Assembly: GCF_012275445.1 (NCBI RefSeq)
Contig: NZ_JAAZQK010000005.1
Location: forward strand, 372,001-436,000
Reading direction: 5' to 3'
Source of the DNA: Rhizobacter sp. SG703
GTDB lineage: Bacteria > Pseudomonadota > Gammaproteobacteria > Burkholderiales > Burkholderiaceae_C
Length of the DNA: 64,000 nucleotides
Of the stretch, positions 20,297 through 30,500 are shown piece by piece. The translations under genes and the position numbers were made by a program. Numbering within the stretch: position 1 is the first letter of the stretch; the number at the start of each line of letters is the position of its first letter. The notes beneath the pieces are model-generated. The model did no database searches, was not told where the DNA came from, and was given only the letters and a program-made list of their open reading frames with translations.

Positions 20297-21157
20297 TCAG
20301 GCCGCCTCGGGTTGCAGGTCGAGCCGCGACGCTGCCACCGGATCGAGGTGCGTCGCCATCCAGCGCACGACCTCGGCCGCATGCGTGATCGGCCCGAGGT
20401 GGCCGGCACCGGCCAGCTCGCAGCGCTGCGCCTGCGGCAATGCCTGCGCCAGCAACTCGACGATGCGGCGCGCCGGCGCGCGGGTGCGCTGGCCGTGGAT
20501 CAGCAGCACCGGCATCGTCAGCCGCGACAGCACCTGCGGGCCCCAGGTGGCGGAGAACAGCGCGTCGAAGTGATGCGGCACCACCGGCATGCGCGCCGCG
20601 ATGGCCTCGCGGCGCGCCGCGCCCAGGCCGTCCCACGCCGCATCGCCGCCCCAGTAGCTCGTGAACGCGCGTGCCGCCGCCAGCGCGTCGCCCTGAGCCA
20701 GCCACCGCGCGACGCGGGCCGCGATCTCGCGCACCTCGGCGAGCGACGGGTCCTGCGGCGCCGTACGGCGGACGATGCCGAACGCGACCGGCTCGTACAG
20801 CGTCAGCGAGCGCACCCACTGCGGGTGGCGCAGCGCGATCTGCATCGCGACCGCTGCGCCATACGAATGGCCGACCAGGTGGATGCCGCGCCGCACCAGG
20901 CCCCACGCCGGCTGCACCAGTTGCGTGACCGCGTTCGCATCGACGTGCAGCGTGTCCAGCGCGGCCGACGGCCAGGCCGGGCTGCGGCCATGGCCGTGCA
21001 GGTCCGGCGCGACGACCTGCCAGCGCGCGCTCAACGCATCGGCCAGGCCGTTCCATTGCGCATGCGTGCCGGTCGACGAATGCAGGCACAGCACGACCGG
21101 GCCGTCGCCCTGCGAGCGGGCGACCAGGCGGCCGGGATGGGGATGGGGCGCTTTCAT
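20297..21157 (-). CDS. Alpha/beta hydrolase
   Basis: A 286-residue alpha/beta hydrolase of the generic esterase/haloperoxidase type. The oxyanion region LCLHSSTGTHAQW and the nucleophile elbow GHSYGA (Ser about 99) are clear, with a later LLIHGQRTRAP around the acid residue and GAGHLGPITH holding the catalytic His. No signal peptide. It is only distantly similar to the adjacent hydrolase at 19406 and may not be a recent duplicate. Substrate cannot be inferred. Confidence 0.87.
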   Translation of the reverse strand: MKAPHPHPGRLVARSQGDGPVVLCLHSSTGTHAQWNGLADALSARWQVVAPDLHGHGRSPAWPSAALDTLHVDANAVTQLVQPAWGLVRRGIHLVGHSYGAAVAMQIALRHPQWVRSLTLYEPVAFGIVRRTAPQDPSLAEVREIAARVARWLAQGDALAAARAFTSYWGGDAAWDGLGAARREAIAARMPVVPHHFDALFSATWGPQVLSRLTMPVLLIHGQRTRAPARRIVELLAQALPQAQRCELAGAGHLGPITHAAEVVRWMATHLDPVAASRLDLQPEAA

Positions 21158-21242
21158 GACGTCTCCAGCGGATCGGAGCGGTCAGGATGCGCGGTGGCGG
21201 TATCGGCGCCGTGTCGTCGGACGGCGCCGATTGATTCATTCG

Positions 21243-21773
21243 TTACGCCTGCTCGGCGGTCGCCTTCAGGTTCGCGAGCCCGGTCTCGAAATCGCGCCCG
21301 ATCAGCGTGTCCATGCTCAGGAACAGGCCCATCAGTTTCGACACATACGGCGTCGGTCCGTGCATCGCCCAGTGCACCAGCGTCGCGTTGTCCTGCGGCT
21401 TCAGCGTGAACTCGGCGATGTTGTGGCCTTCGAACGGCTTGATGAAATCGAGCTTGATCGCGAGCGCCCGGGCCGGCGTGCTCTGCGTGATCTCCATGCG
21501 GCCCTGGCCGACCTTCGCGTTGCCGCGCCATTCGTAGATGGCGCCGACGCCGTGCGCCGCACCGCTGTGCGTGCGCGCCATGGCGGGGTCGAGCTTCTCC
21601 CATGGCGACCATTCGGGCCAGCGGTGGAAATCGTCGAGCAGCGGGAAGATCCGATCGGCCGGGGCCTTGATCGCGAGCGAGCGCTCGACGAGGAAGCGGT
21701 CGGGCCGCGTCGTCGCGAACAACAGCACCGCCGCGATCAGCAGCAGCACGACGAGGGCGATGGTCATCCACAT
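21243..21773 (-). CDS. SRPBCC family protein with an N-terminal membrane anchor
   Basis: A 176-residue protein with one N-terminal transmembrane helix (about residues 3-20) followed by a START/Bet v1-like SRPBCC domain (about 28-170; FPLLDDFHRWPEWSPWEKLDP is the family start motif). SRPBCC domains bind hydrophobic ligands in a deep cavity; the ligand is unknown. ATG 21773 is chosen because it directly precedes the anchor. It lies 19 bases after the MBL gene and is probably co-transcribed with it. Confidence 0.85.
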   Translation of the reverse strand: MWMTIALVVLLLIAAVLLFATTRPDRFLVERSLAIKAPADRIFPLLDDFHRWPEWSPWEKLDPAMARTHSGAAHGVGAIYEWRGNAKVGQGRMEITQSTPARALAIKLDFIKPFEGHNIAEFTLKPQDNATLVHWAMHGPTPYVSKLMGLFLSMDTLIGRDFETGLANLKATAEQA

Positions 21774-21792
21774 GGGGTGTGTCCTCCGCAGG

Positions 21793-22821
21793 TCAGCCGA
21801 GCCCACCGGCTGCGGGCCGGCGAGGCGGGAATTGTCGTGTCTCGCCGATCGCCAGCACGAAGAATTCTTCGTCGGACAGCGCCTGCGAGCGGCGCTGCTC
21901 GGCGAGCGCGTGCGGCGGGTCGTCGAGCGCCTCGTCGGACAGCTGGAAGGTGCCCCAGTGCACGCCGAGCGAGCGCTTGGCGCGCAGGTCGCGGTGGATG
22001 CGGATCGCCTCCTCCACGTCGACGTGCTGCGGCGCCATGAACCAGCGCGGCTCGTAGGCGCCGATCGGCAGCAGCGCGACGTCGAACCCGCCGCCGTTGG
22101 CGGCCGACTGCCGCTCGGCGAAGTGCGCCTGGATATCGATGAAATCGCGCGAGTAGGCGGTGTCGCCGGCGTAGAACAGGTGGCAGTCGGGCGCGAACAC
22201 CGCGAAGCCGCCCCACAGCGTCTTCATGCGGTCGGCCAGGCCGCGGCCCGACCAGTGCTGGGCCGGCACCAGCGTCACCTCGACCGGGCCGGTCGGCGAC
22301 GGCACGGTGTGCGAGGTCCACCAGTCGAGCTCGACCGCGTTCGCGATGCCGCGTTCGGCCAGCCAGGCCTTCACGCCCAGCGGAACGATGAACAGCGGCG
22401 CGCCGCCCGGCTGGCGCTGCAGCGCATCGACCGACGCGCCGTCGAGGTGGTCGTAGTGGTTGTGCGACGCGAGCACCAGGTCGATGTGCGGCAGGTCGGC
22501 CAGCGCGACGCCCGGCGGCTGGTGCCGCTTCGGGCCGGCGAACGGCACCGGCGAGGCGCGCTCGGAGAACACCGGGTCGGTCAGCAGCGTCAGGCCGCCG
22601 AGCTGGGCCAGCACGGTCGCGTGGCCGATCCAGGTGACGGCGGGCTGCATCGCCGCGCCGGCGCGCGCGTTGGCCTGCAGGAACGCGAGATCGGGCGCGA
22701 CCTGCGGGATCGGCCCGCGCGGCGGCCGCGGCACGCCGTTGCGGTGGGCCGCCCAGCGCCAGCGCAGCACGTCGGCCAGGCTCTTCGGTTCGAAGCCGGC
22801 GTAGTTGTTGCGGAAGGTCAT
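21793..22821 (-). CDS. MBL fold metallo-hydrolase (NAPE-PLD/UlaG-like)
   Basis: A 342-residue cytosolic metallo-beta-lactamase-fold hydrolase. It has a TWIGHATVL strand, the di-metal signature SHNHYDHLDG (about 135-144), the later LFYAGDTAYS and GVHWGTFQLS segments that complete the site, and overall similarity to the N-acylphosphatidylethanolamine phospholipase D-like group. It probably cleaves a phosphodiester or lactone, but the substrate is open. Start ATG 22821 lies 10 bases after the ferritin-like/CDGSH gene stop. Confidence 0.88.
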   Translation of the reverse strand: MTFRNNYAGFEPKSLADVLRWRWAAHRNGVPRPPRGPIPQVAPDLAFLQANARAGAAMQPAVTWIGHATVLAQLGGLTLLTDPVFSERASPVPFAGPKRHQPPGVALADLPHIDLVLASHNHYDHLDGASVDALQRQPGGAPLFIVPLGVKAWLAERGIANAVELDWWTSHTVPSPTGPVEVTLVPAQHWSGRGLADRMKTLWGGFAVFAPDCHLFYAGDTAYSRDFIDIQAHFAERQSAANGGGFDVALLPIGAYEPRWFMAPQHVDVEEAIRIHRDLRAKRSLGVHWGTFQLSDEALDDPPHALAEQRRSQALSDEEFFVLAIGETRQFPPRRPAAGGLG

Positions 22822-22831
22822 CGCGCGGGCG

Positions 22832-24835
22832 TCAGACGCCGTCGGCGACGAAGCCGACCACCGCATGCGAGTTGTCGCAGAACGGCTTGTTCTGCGACTG
22901 GCCGCAGCGGCACAGCCGGGTGCTGGTCAGCCGGTCGACGGTGCGGCCGGTGCCGGCGCACAGCTCCAGGTTGCCGCTGACTTCGAGCGGGCCGTTGCGC
23001 AGCGGGTCGACGCGCAGCGCGCCGCCGCGCAGCGCCAGCGGTTGCGATTCGCGCGTCGCCGGCTCGCCGGTCGCCCTGAAGCCGGCGGCATTGTGCGAGC
23101 CGTCGCAATACGGCTTGTTGGCCGACTGGCCGCAGCGGCACAGCGTGGCGCGCAGGCGCGAGCCGCCGTTCGGCGGCGCGGCCGACAGCTGCAGGTCGGC
23201 ATGGAAGGCCAGCGGCCCGTTCTCGCGCAGCCGGGCGACGTTGACGAGCGGCGGCGCCTCATTCGGGCCGCCGTCCAGGCGCTCGTAGGTGATCGCGCCC
23301 GACGGGCAGCTGTGCGCGACGATCGCGATGCGCTCCGGCGTCGCCTGGTCGGGGTACAGCCACTCGCCCGGCGTGTTCGCGAGGAACACCGCCGGCTCGC
23401 CGAGCACGCAGTGGCGCGAATGGATGCAGCGCTGCGTGTCGAAGAGCAGCAGCACGTCGCGGCCCCGTGCTTCGTCAGGCGGCTTCGGCCGGCTGGCCAC
23501 CATGGGCACGGGGGCCGGTGTGGGCTGCGGCACCACAGGTGGCGGTGCAGAAGGCGTCACCTTGTGCCCGAGCGCGGGCCAGCGCTTCGCATGCTCGGCC
23601 GACCAGTGGTCCGAGAAGCGCCGCAGCGCCTGGGCATGCCGCGCGAGCGACGGCAGCGCGCCCGGCTGGGCGGCCAGCGTGGCCAGACGGTCGGCGACGC
23701 AGCCGCAGCGTTCGGCCAGCACCAGCGTCGCCGTCTCGGCCGACAAGTAGGCCAGCACGGTGCGCGATGCGGTGAAGGTCATGCCGGCGTTGATGCCGGG
23801 GTGCTTGTCGCTGGCCGGCAGCGTCGCCAGCGCGCTGCCGATGTCGCCCATCATGTGCATCATCGCGAGCGTCTGGTCGGCCATCTCGCGGCGCCGCGCG
23901 GCCGCTTCTTCGGAGCGCGGCGGCACGTCGGACATCGCGGTCAGCAGCCGCAGCATCAGCTCGTAGCAGACGTTCGCGGCGTCGAGCAGGCTGGCGGCCG
24001 GTTCGGCGGTGACGTGGATGCGCAGCCCGGCGACCACCGGGTCGCGCATCACCGGGTTGCGCGCGGCCGGGCGGGCCGGCTCGAAGCCTGGGCGACGCGC
24101 CTTCAGGCCCTGCCACTCGCGGCGGATCGCGCAGAAGCGGGCGTAGTGCGAGCCGGCCTTCTCGGCCCTGGAGCCCTCGCCCTGCTGCACGATGAAGTCG
24201 ATGGCCTGCTTCGCTTCGGCCAGCGTGCCGATGGTGGCCAGCCCCGGCAGCCGGAAATCCTGCGGCGACAGCTGCGCGGCGCGCGGGCCGATGAACAGCG
24301 TGGCCTCGCCGCTGCGCTGCACAAGCAGTTCGCAGCTTTGCGCGATCGTCTCGTACAGCTCCCCGACGGTGCTGTAGTCGTCCGGCAGCATCGACAGCCG
24401 GCCGGCGACGGCATGGCGGCGGTAGCTGGATTTCTCGTAGCGGTCGCCGTCGCGTTCGGCGACGTCGGCAGGGCGTTCGAGGTAGACGAAGTGGTCGAGC
24501 GTGGCCTCGTCGAAGGGCGCCAGCTCGACCGAGACGTCGGCCGGGAACAGGCCGGCGGCGATCGGAAAGTTGAAGCGCCGGTAGTGCGGGCGCGCGCCGA
24601 TCGCGATCGCGAGGTTGTTGGCGAGCGACAGGTGCAGCATCTCGTCGGTGGCGATCGCGATGATCTCGCGGCGCCAGCGCTGCACCGCGGCGAGTTCGTC
24701 GGGTTCGAGGCCCTCGTCGGCGTTCTGCTTCAGCGAGAACGCCGCATAGAGGTAGGTGCACATCAGGCAATGCTCGATCTCGGCGGCTTCGGCGAGCATG
24801 CCCACGAGCTGGGCGCGGTGGGAGGCGGGGGTCAT
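22832..24835 (-). CDS. Four-module iron protein: ferritin-like domain, mono-cluster ferredoxin domain and two CDGSH iron-sulfur domains
   Basis: A 667-residue fusion. Residues 1-260 match the ferritin-like domain related to VioB/iminophenylpyruvate dimer synthases, with Glu/His ligand sets EIEHCLMCTYLY and ATDEMLHLSLANN. A middle helical region follows (about 260-430), then a Pro-rich linker. A ferredoxin-type module (about 462-515) carries CIHSRHC and a distal SCPSGAITYE. Two CDGSH modules close the protein: LCRCGQSANKPYCDGSH (near 570) and LCRCGQSQNKPFCDNSH (near 645), both with the three Cys and one His that hold a 2Fe-2S cluster. No signal peptide. It may be an iron or redox sensor or an oxidase; this is inference. 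Confidence 0.85.
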   Translation of the reverse strand: MTPASHRAQLVGMLAEAAEIEHCLMCTYLYAAFSLKQNADEGLEPDELAAVQRWRREIIAIATDEMLHLSLANNLAIAIGARPHYRRFNFPIAAGLFPADVSVELAPFDEATLDHFVYLERPADVAERDGDRYEKSSYRRHAVAGRLSMLPDDYSTVGELYETIAQSCELLVQRSGEATLFIGPRAAQLSPQDFRLPGLATIGTLAEAKQAIDFIVQQGEGSRAEKAGSHYARFCAIRREWQGLKARRPGFEPARPAARNPVMRDPVVAGLRIHVTAEPAASLLDAANVCYELMLRLLTAMSDVPPRSEEAAARRREMADQTLAMMHMMGDIGSALATLPASDKHPGINAGMTFTASRTVLAYLSAETATLVLAERCGCVADRLATLAAQPGALPSLARHAQALRRFSDHWSAEHAKRWPALGHKVTPSAPPPVVPQPTPAPVPMVASRPKPPDEARGRDVLLLFDTQRCIHSRHCVLGEPAVFLANTPGEWLYPDQATPERIAIVAHSCPSGAITYERLDGGPNEAPPLVNVARLRENGPLAFHADLQLSAAPPNGGSRLRATLCRCGQSANKPYCDGSHNAAGFRATGEPATRESQPLALRGGALRVDPLRNGPLEVSGNLELCAGTGRTVDRLTSTRLCRCGQSQNKPFCDNSHAVVGFVADGV

Positions 24836-24908
24836 GGCCGGCAGCATGCCGGGGAGGGCGGCGCGATGCAAGGGCAGCGAGCGAGAGCCCGACTGCTACG
24901 CTCGCGCG

Positions 24909-25814
24909 ATGAACCCACCCTCGCTCTGGACCGCCTCGGTGCCGGTCTTCCTGCGCTACCTGGCGCGGCTGCGCGGCTGGCTCGATCTGGCGCAGGGTCA
25001 CGCGACCGGGTCGGATGCGGATCGCTTGCTCGGCGCGCGGCTGGCCGACGACATGAACCCGTTCGAGACCCAGGCCGTCATCGCGGCGAACTTCGCGTTG
25101 CGCGCCTGCCATCCGCTGGCCGGCCTGCCGATCCCGTCCGCGGGTGAACCGGGGCCGGGCTTCGACGGGCTGCGCGCTCTGATCGACCGCGTGGTGACGA
25201 TGCTGCACGAATTGCCGCCAGCGCTGTTCGAAGACGCTGACCAACGCACGCTGGAGAGCCGTGCCGGCGAGGCGCTGGTGCGCCTGCCGGCCGCCGAGTT
25301 CCTGCAGCTCTATGCGCTGCCGAACTTCTTCTTCCACCTGACGACGGCGTACGCGATCCTGCGCAGCCAGGGTGTGCCGATCGGCAAGGCGGATTTCGAT
25401 GGGTTCCATGCGTATTCGCGGACCCACGCCGAGGCGCCTGTGCCGACGCACGCCGGCGAGGCCGAGACCCTCCGCGAGATCGAGCGCTCGCGGCTGCGCG
25501 CGCTGGTCGACGCCGACATCGCGCTCGCCCGGCCACTGCATGCGCCGCAGTTCCAGCTCGTCACGCCGGGCGGACGGGCGTTCACCCGCGACGAGTACCT
25601 CGGCAAGATCGAGCGCGGCGACCTGCGCTACCTGCGCTGGGAGCCCGGCCCGATGGACGTGCGCCTGCATGCCGACAGCGCGGTGCTGCGCTACCAGGCC
25701 ACGCTGGCGTTCGATGCGAATGCGCCGTTCCGCTGCTGGCACATCGATGCGTACGAACGCATCGACGGCCGCTGGCAGGTGGTGTGGTCGCAGGCGACGA
25801 TGATCAAGCCGTGA
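24909..25814 (+). CDS. DUF1993 domain fused to an NTF2-like (DUF4440-type) domain
   Basis: A 301-residue cytosolic protein in two parts. Residues 1-170 match DUF1993, a four-helix DinB-like fold (LLGARLADDMNPFETQ, LPNFFFHLTTAYAILR). Residues 185-301 match an NTF2-like/DUF4440 domain (LRALVDADIALARPLHAP, GRWQVVWSQATMI). Neither part has a known function; DinB-like folds often bind a metal, and NTF2-like folds bind small molecules. Each is usually a stand-alone protein. It is divergent from the ferritin-like/CDGSH gene with a 73-base gap, so the two might share control. Confidence 0.8.
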   Translation: MNPPSLWTASVPVFLRYLARLRGWLDLAQGHATGSDADRLLGARLADDMNPFETQAVIAANFALRACHPLAGLPIPSAGEPGPGFDGLRALIDRVVTMLHELPPALFEDADQRTLESRAGEALVRLPAAEFLQLYALPNFFFHLTTAYAILRSQGVPIGKADFDGFHAYSRTHAEAPVPTHAGEAETLREIERSRLRALVDADIALARPLHAPQFQLVTPGGRAFTRDEYLGKIERGDLRYLRWEPGPMDVRLHADSAVLRYQATLAFDANAPFRCWHIDAYERIDGRWQVVWSQATMIKP

Positions 25815-25867
25815 TGACTGTCGTGGCAGCTACGGGACGAACCGTCAATCCTCGTCTGGAGGTCTCC

Positions 25868-26086
25868 ATGCACCACCCCATTGAATCCCTGGCAGAAGAA
25901 GTCCAGCAGCTGCCCAGCGACGCGCGAACGCAGCTGCTGGATCGGGTGGTCGCGAGCCTGGACAGGGATCGCGAATGGGATGCCGCGTGGGATGCCGTGG
26001 CAGCGCAACGGGACGCGGAGATCGAATCCGGGGCAAGCACTGCCGCGTCGGGCAGCGAGGTCATTGCACGACTGCGCAAAGAATGA
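25868..26086 (+). CDS. Orphan addiction-module antitoxin (PF09720-type)
   Basis: A 72-residue acidic protein of the putative addiction module component family: an N-terminal helix with LPSDARTQLLDRVVASLD, a middle REWDAAWDAVAAQRDAEIESG and the C-terminal SGSEVIARLRKE, which in the family contacts a RelE/ParE toxin. The start at 25868 is set by TGGAGG ahead of the ATG. No toxin gene lies downstream: the convergent efflux gene ends 17 bases away. It is therefore a solitary antitoxin, either a relic or one acting on a distant toxin. Confidence 0.78.
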   Translation: MHHPIESLAEEVQQLPSDARTQLLDRVVASLDRDREWDAAWDAVAAQRDAEIESGASTAASGSEVIARLRKE

Positions 26087-26103
26087 GCCCGTCGCCGCGC
26101 TGA

Positions 26104-27519
26104 TCAGTTCGCCGCCCCCGCGTCCTTCCACCCCCCACCCAGCGCCTTGTACAGCGTCACCAGGTTCTGCGCCTGCTGCGCCTGCACCTGCACCACCGCC
26201 TGCTGCGCGGCGAACAGCGAGCGCTGCGCATCGAGCACGTCGAGGTAGCTCGCCGCGCCGTTGCGGTAGCGCAGGTCGGCCAACCGGTAGCGCGCCTGCT
26301 CGGCATCGGCCTGCGCCCGTTGCGCACGCGCCTGTTCGCCGAGCGTCGCGCGGCCGGCCAGCGAATCGGAGACCTCGCGGAACGCGGTCTGGATCGCCTT
26401 CTCGTACTGCGCCAGCGCGATCTCGCGACCGACCTTCACGCTGTCGAGGTTGGCCTTGTTGCGCCCGGCGTCGAAGATCGGCAGCGTCGCCTGCGGCTGG
26501 AAGCTCCAGCCGAACGAGCCGCTCTTGAACAGGCCCGACAGGTCGCTGCTGACCGAGCCGACCAGCCCGGTCAGCGTGATGCGCGGGAAGAACGCCGCGC
26601 GCGCCGCGCCGATGTTGGCGTTGGCCGCGATCAGCTGCTGCTCGGCCGCGCGCACGTCGGGCCGGCGGTTCAGCAGGTCCGACGGCAGCCCGGCCGGTAC
26701 CTCCGGCAGCACCTGGTCGGCCACCAGCGACACGCCGGCCGGCAGGTCGTCGGGCAGCGCCTGCCCGAGCAGCAGCACCAGCGCGTTCTCGTCCAGCAGG
26801 CGCTGGCGCGTCTGCTGCGCGAGCGACACGCGGGCCGCTTCGAGCAGCGATTCGGCCTGCCGCAGGTCGAGCTCGGAGCTCGCGCCGTTGTCGAACTTCA
26901 GCCGCGTGAGCTTCTGCGAATCCTCGCGCGTCTTCAGCGTCTGACGGGTCACGTCGAGCAGCTCGTCGTCGGCCAGCAGGTTGAAGTACGCATTGGCGAC
27001 CGACGCGATCAGGCTGATCTGCACCGCCTTGCGCGTCTCCTCGGTCGCCAGGTACTGCGCGAGCGCCGCCTGGCTCAGGCTGCGCACCCGGCCGAAGAGG
27101 TCGAGCTCGTAGGCCGAGACCGCGAGGCCGACGCTGTAGGTGCTGTTGATCGTGTCGGGCCCGGCCGTCTGGCGCAGGCCGCTCGCGGCCGCGTTGATCG
27201 TCGGCCATTCGTCGGCGCGCTTGATCTGGTAGGCCGCCCGCACCTGCTCGATGTTGAGCACCGCGACCCGCAGGTCGCGGTTGTTCTTCAGCGACAGGTC
27301 GATCAGCCGCTTCAGCCGCTCGTCGGCGAAGTAGCTCTGCCATTCGATGTCGCTCGCCTTCGGGCCGGGCCGCGCGGTGGTTGCCTCTCCCGCGAACGAG
27401 CCGGGCACCGGCGCCGGCGGGCGCTCGTAGGTCGGGATCATCGTGCAGCCGGCCGCGAGCAGCGCGGTGGCGACCAGGGCCGGGCCGCGCAGCAGCCGGG
27501 GGCTTCGGAAATCACTCAT
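26104..27519 (-). CDS. Outer-membrane efflux lipoprotein (OprM/NodT family)
   Basis: A 471-residue TolC-like channel forming the outer-membrane exit duct of the RND pump. Lipobox LLAAGC with Cys25 indicates lipid anchoring, as in OprM. Two repeats of the outer membrane efflux domain (about 65-255 and 275-465) carry the family motifs ELDLFGRVRSL, ANAYFNLL, LLNRRPDVRAAE and ASYLDVLDAQRSL. The start overlaps the end of the RND gene by 8 bases, so it is translated from the same transcript; an in-frame ATG 9 bases earlier is an alternative. Confidence 0.94.
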   Translation of the reverse strand: MSDFRSPRLLRGPALVATALLAAGCTMIPTYERPPAPVPGSFAGEATTARPGPKASDIEWQSYFADERLKRLIDLSLKNNRDLRVAVLNIEQVRAAYQIKRADEWPTINAAASGLRQTAGPDTINSTYSVGLAVSAYELDLFGRVRSLSQAALAQYLATEETRKAVQISLIASVANAYFNLLADDELLDVTRQTLKTREDSQKLTRLKFDNGASSELDLRQAESLLEAARVSLAQQTRQRLLDENALVLLLGQALPDDLPAGVSLVADQVLPEVPAGLPSDLLNRRPDVRAAEQQLIAANANIGAARAAFFPRITLTGLVGSVSSDLSGLFKSGSFGWSFQPQATLPIFDAGRNKANLDSVKVGREIALAQYEKAIQTAFREVSDSLAGRATLGEQARAQRAQADAEQARYRLADLRYRNGAASYLDVLDAQRSLFAAQQAVVQVQAQQAQNLVTLYKALGGGWKDAGAAN

Positions 27520-30500
27520 GGGAACCATCCTTCGCCGTGCCGGCCGCCGGGGCGGCGGGTGCCGGGTTGCCATTCAATTCGTGGGCATACATGCGGCGCT
27601 GCCGCTCGCTGCCCTTGAAGATGCGGCGCACGACGACGAAGAACACCGGCACGAAGAACACCGCCAGCAGCGTCGCGCTGAACATGCCGCCCATCACGCC
27701 GGTGCCGATCGCGCGCTGGCTCGCCGAGCCTGCGCCCGACGCGACCACCAGCGGCAGCACGCCGAGGATGAAGGCCATCGAGGTCATCAGGATCGGCCGG
27801 AAGCGCAGGTGCGCCGCCTCCAGCACCGACTCGACCACCCCCTTGCCCTGCGCATGCAGGTCCTTCGCGAACTCGATGATCAGCACCGCGTTCTTCGCGC
27901 TCAGCCCGATCACCGTGATCAGGCCGACCTTGAAGTAGATGTCGTTCTCGAGGCCGCGGAAGGTGGCCGCCAGCACCACGCCCAGCACGCCGAGCGGCAC
28001 CACCAGGATCACCGACAGCGGGATCGACCAGCTCTCGTACAGCGCCGCGAGGCACAGGAACACCGCCAGCAGCGAGAAGCCGAGCAGGATGAACGCGGTC
28101 GAGCCCGACAGCTTCTCCTCGCGCGACTGGCCGGTCCATTCGAACGCGAAGCCCGGCGGCAGCTGGCCCGCCAGCCGTTCCATCTCGTTCATCGCCTCGC
28201 CGGTGCTGCGGCCCGGCGCGGCATCGCCGGCCAGCCGCATCGTCGGGTAGCCGTTGTAGCGGATGGTCTGCACCGGGCCGCTGATCCAGCGCGTCGTCGC
28301 GAACGCCGAAAGCGGCACCGGCTGGCCCTTGCTGTTCAACGCGTTCAGGCGCAGCAGGTCGTCCGGCTGCATGCGGGCCGGCGCATCGGCCTGCACCACC
28401 ACGCGCTGCAGGCGGCCGGCGTTCGGGAAGTCGTTGATGTAGGCCGAACCAAGGGCGGTCGACAGGGTCGAGTTGATCGAATCGAAGCTCACGCCCAGCG
28501 CGTTCGCCTTGTCGCGGTCGACGTCGATCTGCAGCTGCGACGCGTCTTCCAGGCCGTCGGGGCGCACGCCCGCGACGATCTTGCTCTGGCCCGCGAGCCC
28601 CAGCAGCTGGTTGCGTGCCGCCAGCAGCGCCGCGTGGCCGTTGCCGCCGCGGTCCTGCAGCCGGAACGCGAAGCCCGACGAGGTGCCCAGTTCAGGGATC
28701 GGCGGCGGGCTGAGCGGGAAGATGAAGGCATCGCGCACGCCCATCAGCGCGCCGAACGCACGGCCGGCCAGCGCCTGCGCCGAATGCTGCGCGCCCTTGC
28801 GCTCGTCCCAGTCTTTCAGCGTGACGAACGCGAGGCCGGCGTTCTGGCCCTGGCCCGAGAAGCTGAAGCCCAGCACGCCGACCATGCTCTGCACTTCCGG
28901 CTGCTTCAGGATGAAGCCCTCGACCTGCTGCATCACCTCGACCGTGCGGTTCACGGTGGCACCCGGCGGCAGCTGCACGTTGACGATGATGTAGCCCTGG
29001 TCCTCGGCGGGCAGGAACGAGGCCGGCAGGCGCGAGAAGGTCCAGCCCACCGCGGCGATGATCGCCGCGTAGATGATCAGGAAGCGGCCGGCGCGCTTCA
29101 GGATCTTCGCGACCCAGCCTTCGTAGCCCTTCGCGGTGCGGGCGAAGCCGCGGTTGAACCACCCGAAGAAGCCGGTCTTCTCGTGGTGGTGGCCGGCCTC
29201 GACCGGCTTCAGCAGCGTCGCGCACAGCGCCGGCGTCAGCGACAGCGCCATGAAGGCCGACAGCGCGATCGACGCCACCATCACCGCCGAGAACTGGCGG
29301 TAGATGTTGCCGATCGAGCCGGCGAAGAACGCGAGCGGCACGAACACCGAGATCAGCACCACCGTCACGCCGACGATCGCGCCGGAGATCTGGCCCATCG
29401 CCTTGCGGGTGGCCTCGCGCGGCGAGAGCCCCTCTTCGCTCATGATGCGCTCGACGTTCTCGACCACGACGATCGCATCGTCGACCACGATGCCGATCAC
29501 CAGCACCATGCCGAACATCGTCAGCACGTTGATCGAGAAGCCCAGGCCGAGCAGCGCGCCGAAGGTGCCCAGCAGCGCGATCGGCACGACCAGCGTCGGG
29601 ATCACGGTGTAGCGCCAGTTCTGCAGGAACAGGTACATCACGACGAACACCAGCGCGACCGCCTCGAGCAGCGTCTCCACCACCTGCGAGATCGAGATCT
29701 TGACGAAGCGCGAGCTGTCGTACGGCACGCTGTACTTGACGCCCTGCGGGAAGTAGCGCGCGAGCTCGTCCATGCGCTTGCGGATGGCGGTCGCGGTGGC
29801 GAGCGCATTGCCGCTCGGCGAGAGCTGCACGCCGATGCCGGTCGACGGCTTGCCGTTCAGGCGCGCCGAGGTGGCGTAGGTCTGCGCGCCGAGCTCGATG
29901 CGGGCGACATCCTTCAGGCGCACCGTGGAGCCGTCGGCGTTCGCCCGCAGCACGATGTTGCCGAACTGCTCGACGTTGCTGAGCTGGCCGTTGACGACCA
30001 CGGTCGCGAAGATCGACTGGCCGGGCAGGTTCGGCAGGTCGCCGATGGTGCCGGACGAGACCTGCGCGTTCTGCGTGCGGATCGCGGCGGCGACGTCGGC
30101 GGCCGACAGGTTGAAGCCGACCAGCTTGGCCGGATCGATCCAGACGCGCATCGCACGCTCGGTGCCGAACAGCTGGGCCTGGCCGACGCCGGGGATGCGC
30201 TGGATTTCAGGCAGCACGGTGCGCGACGCGTAGTCGCCGAGCGCGATCGGGTCGTAGGCCGGGTTGTCGGACGAGAGGATCGTGAACAGCAGGAAGTTCG
30301 AGCGCGCCTTGTCGACCCGCACGCCCTGCTGCGTGACGGCCGACGGCAGCCGCGGCGCGGCTCGGCTCAGCCGGTTCTGCACGTCGACCTGCGCCAGGTC
30401 CGGGTTGGTGCCGGGTTCGAAGCTGATCGTGATCGAGCCGGTGCCGTTGGCCTGGCTGACCGACTCCATGTAGAGCAGGCCGGGCGAGCCGTTCATTTCC

